The notes: generated by a model not told the origin, from the sequence alone. A stretch of DNA of 64,000 bases from an uncultured Porphyromonadaceae bacterium (GCA_902495075.1 CABUVO010000012.1:1-64000), one strand, 5' to 3'; counted from the stretch's first letter, positions 26,293 to 34,175 are shown. Program-made: numbers and translations.

Positions 26293-27264
26293 ATGAGCAA
26301 TTTACTGGAAGCTAACGGTATTGTGAAGAACTATACCGGGCACAAGGCACTGGATGATGTGACTGTCCATGTGCCTGAAGGTAGCGTCTATGGCCTGTTG
26401 GGACCTAATGGCGCAGGAAAAACTACCCTGATACGTATCATCAACCATATTACCGCTCCCGATGCCGGAGAAGTGATATTTGATGGAAAACCGCTTATTG
26501 CTGACGATGTAAAATACATAGGTTACCTACCGGAAGAGAGAGGACTCTATAAAAAGATGAAGGTTGGGGAGCAGGCTGTCTTTTTTGCGCGTCTCAAAGG
26601 TCTGAGCAAACATGACGCGGAGGTGCGCCTCCGGGAATGGTTCCAGCGTCTTGAAATAGATAATTGGTGGAACAAGAAGGTGGAGGAACTCTCAAAGGGT
26701 ATGGCACAGAAAGTGCAGTTTATAATCACTGTGCTCCACCAGCCTAAACTCTTGATTTTCGATGAACCCTTTTCCGGTTTCGATCCTATAAACGCAAACA
26801 TCCTGAAGCGCGAGATATTGAGATTGCGTGATGAAGGGGCTACCGTGATTTTCTCTACGCACAACATGAACAGCGTTGAGGAACTGTGTGATCATATCAC
26901 CCTTATAAACAAATCGCACAATATTCTGACGGGTAACGTGGAGGAGTTGCGGCGATCTTTCGGTGGCAACAGATTCCGAATCACGTTTGAAGGAGATCGA
27001 GCACCGCTTACAGAGGCTATAACCCCGTTAGTATCGTATATCGGTGAGGATGAGGAGGAGAATAAGTCGGTGGGACAGTCGTTGATCGTAGAGCTTGCCG
27101 ATAAGGGGGCAAGACGCGAACTCATAGACAAGGCGAACAAGTCTACCGAGCTTCTTGGTTTTGAGCCTCTTCTTCCGTCAATCAACAATATATTCATTAA
27201 TGCCGTGCGTAATTCTACGGAGTCTGCATCCGAAATTCAGCCGCCGGTTTTCAAAAATTTATAA
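26293..27264 (+). CDS. ABC exporter ATP-binding protein, NatA-like
   Basis: A 323-residue ABC ATPase with Walker A GPNGAGKTT, signature LSKGMAQKVQ, Walker B LLIFDEPFSGFDP and switch His in FSTHNM. About 90 residues form a C-terminal extension (DUF4162-like) as in NatA/YhaQ sodium exporters. The permease gene follows two bases after its stop. A TAAATTTG -7-like box lies at 26260-26267, without a good -33. Substrate is unknown; NatA/NatB relatives export sodium or peptides. Confidence 0.85.
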   Translation: MSNLLEANGIVKNYTGHKALDDVTVHVPEGSVYGLLGPNGAGKTTLIRIINHITAPDAGEVIFDGKPLIADDVKYIGYLPEERGLYKKMKVGEQAVFFARLKGLSKHDAEVRLREWFQRLEIDNWWNKKVEELSKGMAQKVQFIITVLHQPKLLIFDEPFSGFDPINANILKREILRLRDEGATVIFSTHNMNSVEELCDHITLINKSHNILTGNVEELRRSFGGNRFRITFEGDRAPLTEAITPLVSYIGEDEEENKSVGQSLIVELADKGARRELIDKANKSTELLGFEPLLPSINNIFINAVRNSTESASEIQPPVFKNL

Positions 27265-27266
27265 AA

Positions 27267-28517
27267 ATGCAACTTTCTTTAATTATACAGAGAGAATATC
27301 TCGAGCGGGTGCGCCGCAAGAGTTTCATTATAACAACTGTTCTCATGCCTATTATAATGATAGGTATGATGGTGTTCCCTGCCTTAATTGCGATATGGTC
27401 AGGACCGGAGAATAAAACAATAGCCGTGGTGGATCCTGCCGGAATTATTGGTCAGGGGTTACCTTCGGAAGGGGAGCTCTCTTTCCAACCGGTGGATATG
27501 TCGGTAGAAGAAGCTAAAGCCGATGACAAATTTGACGGAGTGCTCGTGATTGGAGAAAACCTCATCAATGATGACACAGACGCTTCGCTCTTTACACGGG
27601 AGGCTGTAAGTATGAATACAGAGCAGTCGATTTCAGGAGAATTGTCACGCATTGTAGAGCAGAAAAGACTCGCGCAATACGATATTGCCGATCTTGATCG
27701 GATAATTGCCGCAGTGCAGGCAAACGTGAGGATGCAGACATTCACTATGGGTGACGATGGTGAGAAGGAGACTTCCTCAATGGCTTCGTATCTTATCGGC
27801 ATGGTGATGATGATGGTTCTGTACATGTTTATTCTCATGTATGGTCAGATGGTGATGACCTCAATCATCGAAGAGAAAGCCAATCGTGTTCTCGAAGTAG
27901 TGGTCTCTTCCGTAAAGCCGTTTACTTTGATGATGGGCAAGATTCTCGGTATCGGATTCGTAGCGTTGACTCAGATTGCGATATGGGCTTTTCTTTTACT
28001 CGCTTTCACCATGTGGGGATTGCCTGCTATTTTGAGTTATGCTTCCAATATGGATGCCGACACGCTTTCTCTTATTCTTGGGATCGGTAATCCGGCTTAC
28101 ATTATGAAGCTGTTTGGATGCATGACCCTCTTCCTGATTGGTGGTTATCTCTTCTATTCCTCCATCTATGCTGCGATTGGAAGTTCTGTCGACAACATCC
28201 AGGATGCGAGCCAGCTCACATCATTTGCAACTATGCCTATTATTATCGGTCTTCTTCTGGCTATCACAGTCGTGAATGATCCGACATCTCAGTTGGCATT
28301 CTGGTCATCAATGATACCGTTTACCTCTCCAATGGTAATGATGGCACGTATGCCATTCGGTGTGCCGGGTTGGGAGCTTGTAGTTTCAGCTGTTGTCCTT
28401 CTTTTATCTGTGCTCTTTATGATATGGCTCAGTGCGAAGATTTACAGGATCGGTATCTTCATGTATGGCAAGAAACCGAACATAAAGGAGCTGATAAAAT
28501 GGGCTAAATACAAATAA
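27267..28517 (+). CDS. ABC exporter permease, NatB-like (ABC-2 family)
   Basis: A 416-residue ABC-2 type permease. One N-terminal helix (about 20-45, MPIIMIGMMVFPALIAIW) is followed by a large extracytoplasmic domain (about 50-175) and five or six helices in the C-terminal half. The segment SIIEEKANRVLEVVVSSVKPFTLMMGKILG is the conserved ABC-2 cytoplasmic loop. It pairs with the ATPase immediately upstream. Family members include NatB and YhaP. The gene ends before a hairpin at 28584-28624. Confidence 0.85.
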   Translation: MQLSLIIQREYLERVRRKSFIITTVLMPIIMIGMMVFPALIAIWSGPENKTIAVVDPAGIIGQGLPSEGELSFQPVDMSVEEAKADDKFDGVLVIGENLINDDTDASLFTREAVSMNTEQSISGELSRIVEQKRLAQYDIADLDRIIAAVQANVRMQTFTMGDDGEKETSSMASYLIGMVMMMVLYMFILMYGQMVMTSIIEEKANRVLEVVVSSVKPFTLMMGKILGIGFVALTQIAIWAFLLLAFTMWGLPAILSYASNMDADTLSLILGIGNPAYIMKLFGCMTLFLIGGYLFYSSIYAAIGSSVDNIQDASQLTSFATMPIIIGLLLAITVVNDPTSQLAFWSSMIPFTSPMVMMARMPFGVPGWELVVSAVVLLLSVLFMIWLSAKIYRIGIFMYGKKPNIKELIKWAKYK

Positions 28518-28583
28518 CCTGAATGTTTTCACAAAGTCCGGACAAATATTAACGGTCCCTTCCGGGACATAGTAGCGATACAG

Positions 28584-28624
28584 ACAGCGGCAATCTCGTC
28601 ATATTGGACGGAAATTGCCGCTGT
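28584..28624. terminator. Hairpin between convergent genes (probable terminator)
   Basis: ACAGCGGCAAT (28584-28594) and ATTGCCGCTGT (28614-28624) pair perfectly with a 19-base loop. TCTGCT follows on the plus strand, so a T-run is weak. It lies between the NatB-like gene and the convergent RloB-like gene. Confidence 0.55.
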
Positions 28625-28663
28625 TCTGCTAATATCATATCCACATTATTCATAATTTTCAAA

Positions 28664-29206
28664 TCATAAACTTTCCAGAAGTTCTATCATTTTATAGATG
28701 GTAGTAGAGGGGTTGTCATATGTCTGCAATACCTTGGCTCTTGCCGTTGCTTTTGATGTCTTTTCGGTCAGTTGCTGTTTCTCACTTAATGCCAAAGTCC
28801 CTTTTGTGTAGTGTTTAAGATGTCTTTTCAGTTTCTTGATGCAAGCGTTTTGGGATAGTTCGGCATGACACTCCTCGAAGTGTATTAAATACCACAACTC
28901 AATACATGGATTCGAGACGAGCAATACCGCATCTGGGATATTTTGTAGATGTTCAAGCATTCCGCTCACATCAAGGTCAAACATCAGAAATGTTTTATCA
29001 TTTTTTGTTGCAACGTATTCTCGTTTACAATTCTCTATATACCCAACGGATATGTTAGAATCGCTCTTTCTTGGGATAATCTGAATAGGCACACGGTATT
29101 GCGAACGAAGATGACTGATATAAGTAACTTCTGACTCCCCTTCACAGAAAACAAAGAAGTTGGGCTTCATTGTTTTGCCTTTGGATTTTCTTATTTGTCG
29201 TCCCAT
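28664..29206 (-). CDS. RloB-like protein (AbiLii-type partner)
   Basis: A 180-residue protein of the RloB type. The N-terminal FFVFCEGESEVTYI carries the acidic Glu22/Glu24 cluster and FLMFDLDVSG carries Asp77 and Asp79, a Toprim-like metal-binding pattern. ALLVSNPCIELWYLIHFE is the conserved RloB segment. It follows the ATPase gene one base after its stop. Such ATPase/RloB pairs are known as RloA/RloB in restriction loci and as AbiL in abortive phage defence. A nuclease role is inference from the motif. Confidence 0.8.
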   Translation of the reverse strand: MGRQIRKSKGKTMKPNFFVFCEGESEVTYISHLRSQYRVPIQIIPRKSDSNISVGYIENCKREYVATKNDKTFLMFDLDVSGMLEHLQNIPDAVLLVSNPCIELWYLIHFEECHAELSQNACIKKLKRHLKHYTKGTLALSEKQQLTEKTSKATARAKVLQTYDNPSTTIYKMIELLESL

Positions 29207-29207
29207 G

Positions 29208-30458
29208 TCAGTTTCTATTTATAAAACTATCAGCCTGTTCGTCAATATACGGGATGGCATCAAAACGACCTTGTAGATATGCCTTTTCTGCATCTAACCC
29301 ATCGCGGAAATCTTTATAATCAAACAATGAATACAAATCCGAGGTTCCATCGTCCCGTTTGTTGACAAAATATATCTGATCCTTACGTAGCTTGTTAGTA
29401 TTAAGCAGGTATGTATTATGCGTAGTGAATATTAACTGTGCTGATTCACTTTTATTGAACAAACCGATAATATACTCTACCAGTTTTATGTGCAGCTGCG
29501 TCTCGATTTCGTCTATCAACAAGATTTTATTATTCTTGATGATGTCAAGAATCGTTAGCATCATATTGAATAAACGCTGTGTTCCATCAGATTCTTCTGC
29601 AAAAAAGTTGAAAGGAACATCCGGATTATTCCTATGGTAGGTCGTAATGACCAACTGTGGTTTCTGAATATCTTCTACCGACAATATTTGATTGTCGGTA
29701 GGGTCAATCACGGCAGTCGAAAATACTTTATTCTCATGCCTGCTGTCGATTTTGACAATATCGCTATCGGCAATTCGAAGCACATTAAGGAACTGCTCTT
29801 TGTTCTCATTCAACAAGCGCTCGACAGAGAATGAATTATATCCGAAATAATTCAGAATAAAACGTTCATTGAAATACCGAAAAACATCTTTGGCAACATC
29901 TCGGTCCATCTGACTGGCACGCGATACAAAAAGCGTTTTTTTAGAAGTATTGGCAGCAACGTCCATTGGACGGCGAATTACCGATCTGAATTCATAGATG
30001 TCTTTCTTGTCTGGACCCTTTGTCTCATCACGAGAAAAAACCAGAGACCTACGACCATTCGGATAATAATACAGTGCTTCTTTCAATATCTCAACTTTAT
30101 TGAGCTCAAAAGAATATTCATATTCGATACCTTCAAGAAGGAAGCGAATGAAGAATGTACTTGGCTTTCCAATGCCTCCAAATTTGAATGGAGTAAAGGC
30201 AAATATCGTATTCTCGTTGTAATTGTGAGATGAGAAGATCATTCCTACACAAGCGCGAATAGCCTTTATTATGCTACTCTTCCCTGATGCATTTGCACCG
30301 TAAATGGCTACAGTTTTAAGCAAACGCTCATCACCGCATATAAATGTATTTTCTTCAAGCTCCTTTGCCTTTTTGGTCTGGATGTTTGCTGCTTGCATAT
30401 CCAGTACCACCTCATCTTTAATTGAGAAGAAGTTGCTCAAACGAATTTCAAGTATCAT
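29208..30458 (-). CDS. AAA-family ATPase, RloA / AbiLi-like
   Basis: A 416-residue ABC/SMC-type ATPase (AAA_15/AAA_21 group). It opens with ILEIRLSNFFSIKDEVVLDM, typical of RecF/OLD-like proteins, then Walker A GANASGKSS at residues 54-62. The signature-like FFAEESDGTQRLF precedes Walker B ILLIDEIE and a switch His in FTTHNTYLL. ATG 30458 is preferred: GGAG lies just upstream, and an in-frame TTG at 30470 overlaps that RBS. With RloB it probably forms a two-gene anti-phage system. ATP-dependent sensing by this subunit is inferred from related systems. Confidence 0.82.
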   Translation of the reverse strand: MILEIRLSNFFSIKDEVVLDMQAANIQTKKAKELEENTFICGDERLLKTVAIYGANASGKSSIIKAIRACVGMIFSSHNYNENTIFAFTPFKFGGIGKPSTFFIRFLLEGIEYEYSFELNKVEILKEALYYYPNGRRSLVFSRDETKGPDKKDIYEFRSVIRRPMDVAANTSKKTLFVSRASQMDRDVAKDVFRYFNERFILNYFGYNSFSVERLLNENKEQFLNVLRIADSDIVKIDSRHENKVFSTAVIDPTDNQILSVEDIQKPQLVITTYHRNNPDVPFNFFAEESDGTQRLFNMMLTILDIIKNNKILLIDEIETQLHIKLVEYIIGLFNKSESAQLIFTTHNTYLLNTNKLRKDQIYFVNKRDDGTSDLYSLFDYKDFRDGLDAEKAYLQGRFDAIPYIDEQADSFINRN

Positions 30459-30486
30459 TATGTTCTCCAAATTTGTAATTCTTTTG

Positions 30487-30494
30487 CAAATATA
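30487..30494 (-). promoter_or_regulatory. -7 element of the RloA/RloB operon
   Basis: TATATTTG on the minus strand (30487-30494) matches the -7 consensus exactly, 29 bases before the ATG. No clear TTTG is seen at the expected -33 distance. Confidence 0.5.
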
Positions 30495-30764
30495 GCAAAT
30501 TAAATGACAAAATCATAATTCAGACAACCTTTTATGAATCAATGATTCGGTAAAAATGTCAAAGTTGTTGAAAATTAAGTTAATATAATAATATCGCAGA
30601 TATAAATGAATCGCCAAAGTGTTAATTATAAACCCAATAGAACATGAACGTATTAGTAACTGTTCCACCTCAAATTTTACCGAACCATAGTAATCCAGTA
30701 ATAAGCAAACTTAAGCAACTTAAGAAATATGACGTAGCATAATTCATAATTGGATTATTTTTAT

Positions 30765-30772
30765 TATTTTTG
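30765..30772 (+). promoter_or_regulatory. -7 element of the structured RNA
   Basis: TATTTTTG (30765-30772) fits the -7 consensus and lies directly in front of the first hairpin of the RNA candidate. Transcription would start near 30776. The -33 region is AT-rich without a clear TTTG. Confidence 0.5.
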
Positions 30773-30773
30773 C

Positions 30774-30990
30774 AAGCGGATGTGGCTGAGGCTATGTCCG
30801 CTTCATATTTAGAACGAATAGCGTTTAATGCTGTTGTCTTAACTTAGAAAACTGGCACTTTTCAAACGGATAGAGGCAATAAGCACTAAACGCCCATTGA
30901 TTAGCCGTACCCATACATAGGGCATGGTTGTTCGTGGGCTTAGTGTTTATATATCCGTTGGGTAAGCCAGTACCTCTAAGTTATATGAAC
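30774..30990 (+). ncRNA. Highly structured RNA candidate, 6S-like architecture
   Basis: A 5' hairpin pairs AAGCGGA (30774-30780) with TCCGCTT (30797-30803). A long rod of nested helices follows: 30840-30847/30976-30983, 30851-30856/30966-30971, 30865-30872/30952-30959, 30884-30889/30940-30945, 30892-30896/30935-30939, and an apical hairpin 30904-30912/30920-30928. All arms are in the right order with small internal loops and one larger asymmetric loop (30873-30883 opposite 30946-30951). A -7 element sits just upstream. A rod with an internal bubble resembles 6S RNA or the Bacteroidales-1 class. It could also be a structured leader of the membrane protein gene at 31068. No open frame overlaps it. 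Confidence 0.55.
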
Positions 30991-30998
30991 ATAAAAGC

Positions 30999-31023
30999 CC
31001 ACGACTATTTTTATTGGTCGTGG
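30999..31023 (+). other. Hairpin after the structured RNA
   Basis: CCACGAC (30999-31005) and GTCGTGG (31017-31023) pair perfectly around an AT-rich loop containing TATTTTTATT. No T-run follows the stem, so it is not a typical terminator. It could mark the 3' end of the RNA or belong to the leader of the gene at 31068. Confidence 0.5.
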
Positions 31024-31067
31024 CAATCCTCAGGCAATATTGCACAACCAATAAAATTGTAAATCAC

Positions 31068-31493
31068 ATGGAGAAAAATGATTCCCTAAAATCATTGCTA
31101 AAAAGAATGGGATACGCAATGGCATTATTCTTAGTTGCTTTTGTGATATTTACTACATGGTATGAGAATAGAACTGAGACAATAAATGTAAATTCTTATG
31201 ATTCGTCTTCTACAGATAGCATTTATTCATATAGTCCTTATAAAAACTCTTCAACAAGAACTTACGAGACATCTGATAGAAGTAATGATGATGAATATTG
31301 GAATAGTGTTGCACGTGAAAATGCTCTTAAAGAAATGGGCAGAGAAGACGCTGCAATACTTGAACGCAACGCAAGATTGAATTATATGCAGGGAGGAGGT
31401 TATCATTCTTCTGATGGGACTCCACAAGTTCATTTCCAAGGAAGTAAGGAACAAGAAGAACAATTAAGAATGATGGATGAAAAGGGATGGTAA
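31068..31493 (+). CDS. Unknown single-pass membrane protein
   Basis: A 141-residue protein that I do not recognise. A basic N-terminus is followed by one hydrophobic segment (about 14-33, MALFLVAFVIFTTW). A polar, Ser/Tyr/Asn-rich region (about 38-75) and a charged C-terminus (about 75-141, with EEQLRMMDEKGW at the end) come next. No catalytic motif is visible. ATG 31068 is chosen because the upstream in-frame start at 31014 lies in a hairpin. A hairpin terminator follows. Placement directly after the structured RNA raises the chance that they share a transcript. Base composition is AT-rich, as in neighbouring accessory genes. Confidence 0.6.
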   Translation: MEKNDSLKSLLKRMGYAMALFLVAFVIFTTWYENRTETINVNSYDSSSTDSIYSYSPYKNSSTRTYETSDRSNDDEYWNSVARENALKEMGREDAAILERNARLNYMQGGGYHSSDGTPQVHFQGSKEQEEQLRMMDEKGW

Positions 31494-31550
31494 TGTCTAA
31501 TTATTTTAAATAATTTAAGTTTCAAAGGATGTCCATTTTTATTTCTATAT

Positions 31551-31590
31551 AGATTCAACAACGAAGATTTTGCACTTCGTTATTGAATCT
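31551..31590. terminator. Terminator-like hairpin shared by convergent genes
   Basis: Arms 31551-31566 and 31575-31590 form a 16-bp stem with one mismatch and an eight-base loop. ATAGTTTTA follows on the plus strand. It overlaps the first base or two of the stop codon of the CoiA-like gene (31589-31591). It probably ends the transcript of the gene at 31068. Confidence 0.65.
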
Positions 31591-32605
31591 ATAGTTTTAC
31601 TCTGAATCCTCGACAGGTCTTTGCTGTATCGGGAGAAGTATTCTTTATACCTAATCTGATATATAAACTGCAATGGGCATATTCGTCATTTTGACACATC
31701 TCGTCAAGATTATTACTACACATAAAACAGGTGCGTGATTCCGGACTGATTTTAGCAGTTTCTATGCTTTCATCCTCTTCATAGTCACTTCGGCTACTCG
31801 CTATTTCTATAGCTTCAATTTTCCTTCGTTCTATTTCTCTTTCCCTCCGGAGTTTGCGCTCATTGTATTCCTCAACTTTGCAAACTCTATAAGAATTGCC
31901 ATTGTTCTCAATCGAAATAGGCGAAGTATCTCCTTTTTGCCTTATACCACAGCAATCATCCTTAAAATCACAATTGGCACATTCTGATTCATCAGTAATT
32001 CTTATATTCTTGCCATGCTGCGAATATACGCTCACAATACTTTCAAAATATGTCTGATTATTCAGCCACTTTTTATCTTCGGTTGAATGTATCAGAAAGT
32101 CATGTAGAGTCTCAAGGGTTTGAGAGGACAAATCAACTTCAATGCAGTTCATCTTTTCATAGACGACTTTCTCTTTATGCTGAAGTTTGAAAGCAAACGT
32201 AAACTCTATCAGATATTGTTCACCTTCTGCCGTTGTCGCGATTACGTCCGGTTGCTTATCCTCTCTGTCATACCGACTATCTACGACAACCTCAGTAAAT
32301 TCTATATCTCTTTCCTTGAATATTCCATAATAAGACGGTACGCGAATCTTCTTTTTCTGTTGAATAATCTGCTCGGCTAACTTATACATTATAACCATAT
32401 AGCAGATTTTAAGATTTGCTCCGCGATTTTCACTATGATGAGCAAAACCATGTGCTCTAATTTTGCCATGTCTGGCTTGTAGCCGCTCATGGCAACAAGG
32501 ACAAGTGCATTCACAATTAAGACCTTGGCGCACGCTGTCAACATGTACCATTTTGCCATTGGCATCTTCTGCCCATGAAAAAATCATTTCATTCATTGCC
32601 TGCAT
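31589..32605 (-). CDS. CoiA-like nuclease family protein
   Basis: A 338-residue protein resembling competence protein CoiA. An N-terminal zinc-finger-like CTCPCCHERLQARHG with following HGFAHHS is the CoiA N-domain pattern. The central QPDVIATTAEGEQYLIEFTFAF matches the D...ExT/ExK core of a PD-(D/E)XK nuclease. The C-terminal half has further cysteine clusters (CANCDFKDDCCG; CFMCSNNLDEMC...C) and a charged helix (ERKLRREREIERRKIEAIE), which ordinary CoiA lacks. CoiA proteins act on incoming DNA, but no other competence gene is nearby. It lies in the accessory segment, so a defence or DNA-repair role is equally possible. Confidence 0.65.
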   Translation of the reverse strand: MQAMNEMIFSWAEDANGKMVHVDSVRQGLNCECTCPCCHERLQARHGKIRAHGFAHHSENRGANLKICYMVIMYKLAEQIIQQKKKIRVPSYYGIFKERDIEFTEVVVDSRYDREDKQPDVIATTAEGEQYLIEFTFAFKLQHKEKVVYEKMNCIEVDLSSQTLETLHDFLIHSTEDKKWLNNQTYFESIVSVYSQHGKNIRITDESECANCDFKDDCCGIRQKGDTSPISIENNGNSYRVCKVEEYNERKLRREREIERRKIEAIEIASSRSDYEEDESIETAKISPESRTCFMCSNNLDEMCQNDEYAHCSLYIRLGIKNTSPDTAKTCRGFRVKL

Positions 32606-32689
32606 ATAGTTTCACACAAAATAAATGTGCATTTTCAAATATTAGTTTAGTGTAAACGGGACACGCGATTCATTTTTGATATATGGTAA

Positions 32690-33235
32690 TTATATTGTTA
32701 GTTCGAGGAGGTCGCCGTAGGAGGGTTGGGAGGAGAAGAGGCGGTCGAGGGGTACGAGATTAAGGATAAGCATGGCATTCATCATGATTCCGGCATGGGT
32801 GAAGACAAGGATGTTCTCTTTGCCGGATTTTTTCATGTCTTCCAGAAAGGATCTGACACGCAGATGCTGGTCGTGAAAGGATTCACCGCCGGGAGGCGTG
32901 ACGTGCAGCCAGTCGTCGAACCATTCCTGTAATCTCGGGTCTTTTATGTCATCATAGCGTTGCATTTCCCATTCACCGAAATTCATCTCTAAAAGTCGGT
33001 CATCTGGAATGGCTTCATCATAGCCGCAAGCTTCAGCCAACAGCCGGCAACGGCTCAACGGACTGCGATATACTGCGTCAAACGGCTTGCCGTTTGATTT
33101 TATTGCAGCACGAATAGATTCGCTGACTTTCGCGGCTTCTTCGGGAAATGTTGGTTTTAAAGACACATCGGTGCGACCATAGCATACACCGGGCTCAACA
33201 TCGACGGCAGTATGTCGGATAAAAGTTATTTTCAT
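32690..33235 (-). CDS. cobC: Alpha-ribazole phosphatase CobC (histidine phosphatase family)
   Basis: A 181-residue histidine phosphatase. The FIRHTAVDVEPGVCYGRTDV opening carries the catalytic RH motif in the form typical of CobC. YRSPLSRCRLLAE, LLEMNFGEWE and the late VFTHAGIMM supply the other active-site residues. It dephosphorylates alpha-ribazole phosphate or adenosylcobalamin phosphate. It lies 11 bases downstream of cobS on the same strand. CobU and CobT, the usual companions, are not in this window. Confidence 0.85.
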   Translation of the reverse strand: MKITFIRHTAVDVEPGVCYGRTDVSLKPTFPEEAAKVSESIRAAIKSNGKPFDAVYRSPLSRCRLLAEACGYDEAIPDDRLLEMNFGEWEMQRYDDIKDPRLQEWFDDWLHVTPPGGESFHDQHLRVRSFLEDMKKSGKENILVFTHAGIMMNAMLILNLVPLDRLFSSQPSYGDLLELTI

Positions 33236-33246
33236 AATCTGATGTC

Positions 33247-34002
33247 TTATTTTATCATTGTTTGAGTGATGATAGTGGCTGAGAAATAGAATGAGAGTTC
33301 ACAGAGAAGCGCTGTTGCTCCGCAGCAGTCGCCTGTGTAGCCTTTTATTTTATAACGCAGATAAAGAATCATCAATGCGGCTATGAGCAAAGGTAGCGGT
33401 AACGCAAACCAGTAGGGGATAGGTAGAAACATAGAAGGTAGTACCCCTGCTATGAAGCATATGGCAAATGCTGATAGAGACATGCGATCGTAGATGAGCT
33501 TGTTTTTAGCTTCTTCCTGTTTGCGTGCGTAAGGTAGAGTGTTGATAAGGAATGACCCGCAGAATTTGCTCCAGGGATCTGCAGCAAAAACGATAAGTGG
33601 AGCAATCTCTGTCGGGAGGGATACCACGCAGGAAACAAGCAGCAGAAAATAGAAAATCAATCCGAGTACGCCATAAGAACCAATCCGTGAATCCTTCATG
33701 ATCTCAAGAATCCGTTCGCGGGAAGTGCCACCGCCCATGCCGTCGATGAAGTCGGCGAGACCATCCTCATGTAACCCACCGGTGAGCAGCAGTCGAGCTG
33801 CAAATGCGGTGACAACGGCAGCGAAAGGGGGGAGCACCTGAAGTGCTCCCCATAGAACCAATGCCGTTATTCCTCCCGTAATCCATCCAGCCACAGACCA
33901 TAGATCCACAACCCGTTTATATTTTTCTGCCGGTATTTCCGTGATTCTCCATACCGGAATCCTCGTGAAAAATCCAATCGCCGCAAAGAGTTTTTTCATC
34001 AT
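33247..34002 (-). CDS. cobS: Adenosylcobinamide-GDP ribazoletransferase CobS
   Basis: A 251-residue membrane enzyme joining adenosylcobinamide-GDP with alpha-ribazole in the last step of B12 assembly. LLTGGLHEDGLADFIDGMGGG is the diagnostic acidic motif, and FFTRIPV near the N-terminus is typical. It has about six membrane segments. Several ATGs cluster at the start (33999, 34002, 34008). The in-frame TTG at 34014 lies in the -7 promoter box and is ruled out. cobS-cobC form a small operon separated from the main B12 run by the accessory segment. Confidence 0.9.
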   Translation of the reverse strand: MMKKLFAAIGFFTRIPVWRITEIPAEKYKRVVDLWSVAGWITGGITALVLWGALQVLPPFAAVVTAFAARLLLTGGLHEDGLADFIDGMGGGTSRERILEIMKDSRIGSYGVLGLIFYFLLLVSCVVSLPTEIAPLIVFAADPWSKFCGSFLINTLPYARKQEEAKNKLIYDRMSLSAFAICFIAGVLPSMFLPIPYWFALPLPLLIAALMILYLRYKIKGYTGDCCGATALLCELSFYFSATIITQTMIK

Positions 34003-34011
34003 ATTCATATA

Positions 34012-34019
34012 CAAAAGTA
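34012..34019 (-). promoter_or_regulatory. -7 element of cobS-cobC
   Basis: TACTTTTG on the minus strand (34012-34019) matches the -7 consensus. It leaves a very short leader before the cobS ATG. No B12 riboswitch is visible upstream, so this operon seems to lack the control seen at btuB. Confidence 0.55.
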
Positions 34020-34060
34020 CAAATAATTATTTTCAATAACATCATTCCTATATGAAAACT

Positions 34061-34098
34061 GAAGGAGCTTCAAATAAAAGAAGGAGCTTCAAATAAAA
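34061..34098. repeat. 19-bp tandem duplication
   Basis: GAAGGAGCTTCAAATAAAA occurs twice without a gap (34061-34079 and 34080-34098), between the divergent cobS and susC genes. Each unit contains the small palindrome GAAGGAGCTTC. It may be recent slippage or a two-site binding region. Confidence 0.85.
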
Positions 34099-34167
34099 AG
34101 AGAGTATGATTAAATATTTCAAAAGTCAGTTGATCAGCAAAATAAAAATCGGAATATGTTAAAAATA

Positions 34168-34175
34168 TAATTTTG
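34168..34175 (+). promoter_or_regulatory. -7 element upstream of the STN-type susC
   Basis: TAATTTTG (34168-34175) fits the -7 consensus about 84 bases before the susC ATG. A -33 TTTG is missing at the right distance, which might mean activator or alternative-sigma dependence. Confidence 0.4.

Noticed and set aside
30644..30742. Possible 32-residue small protein starting MNVLVTVPPQ
   Set aside because: There is no ribosome binding site and no recognisable domain, and it lies just before the -7 box of the RNA candidate. Support is too weak to list it.
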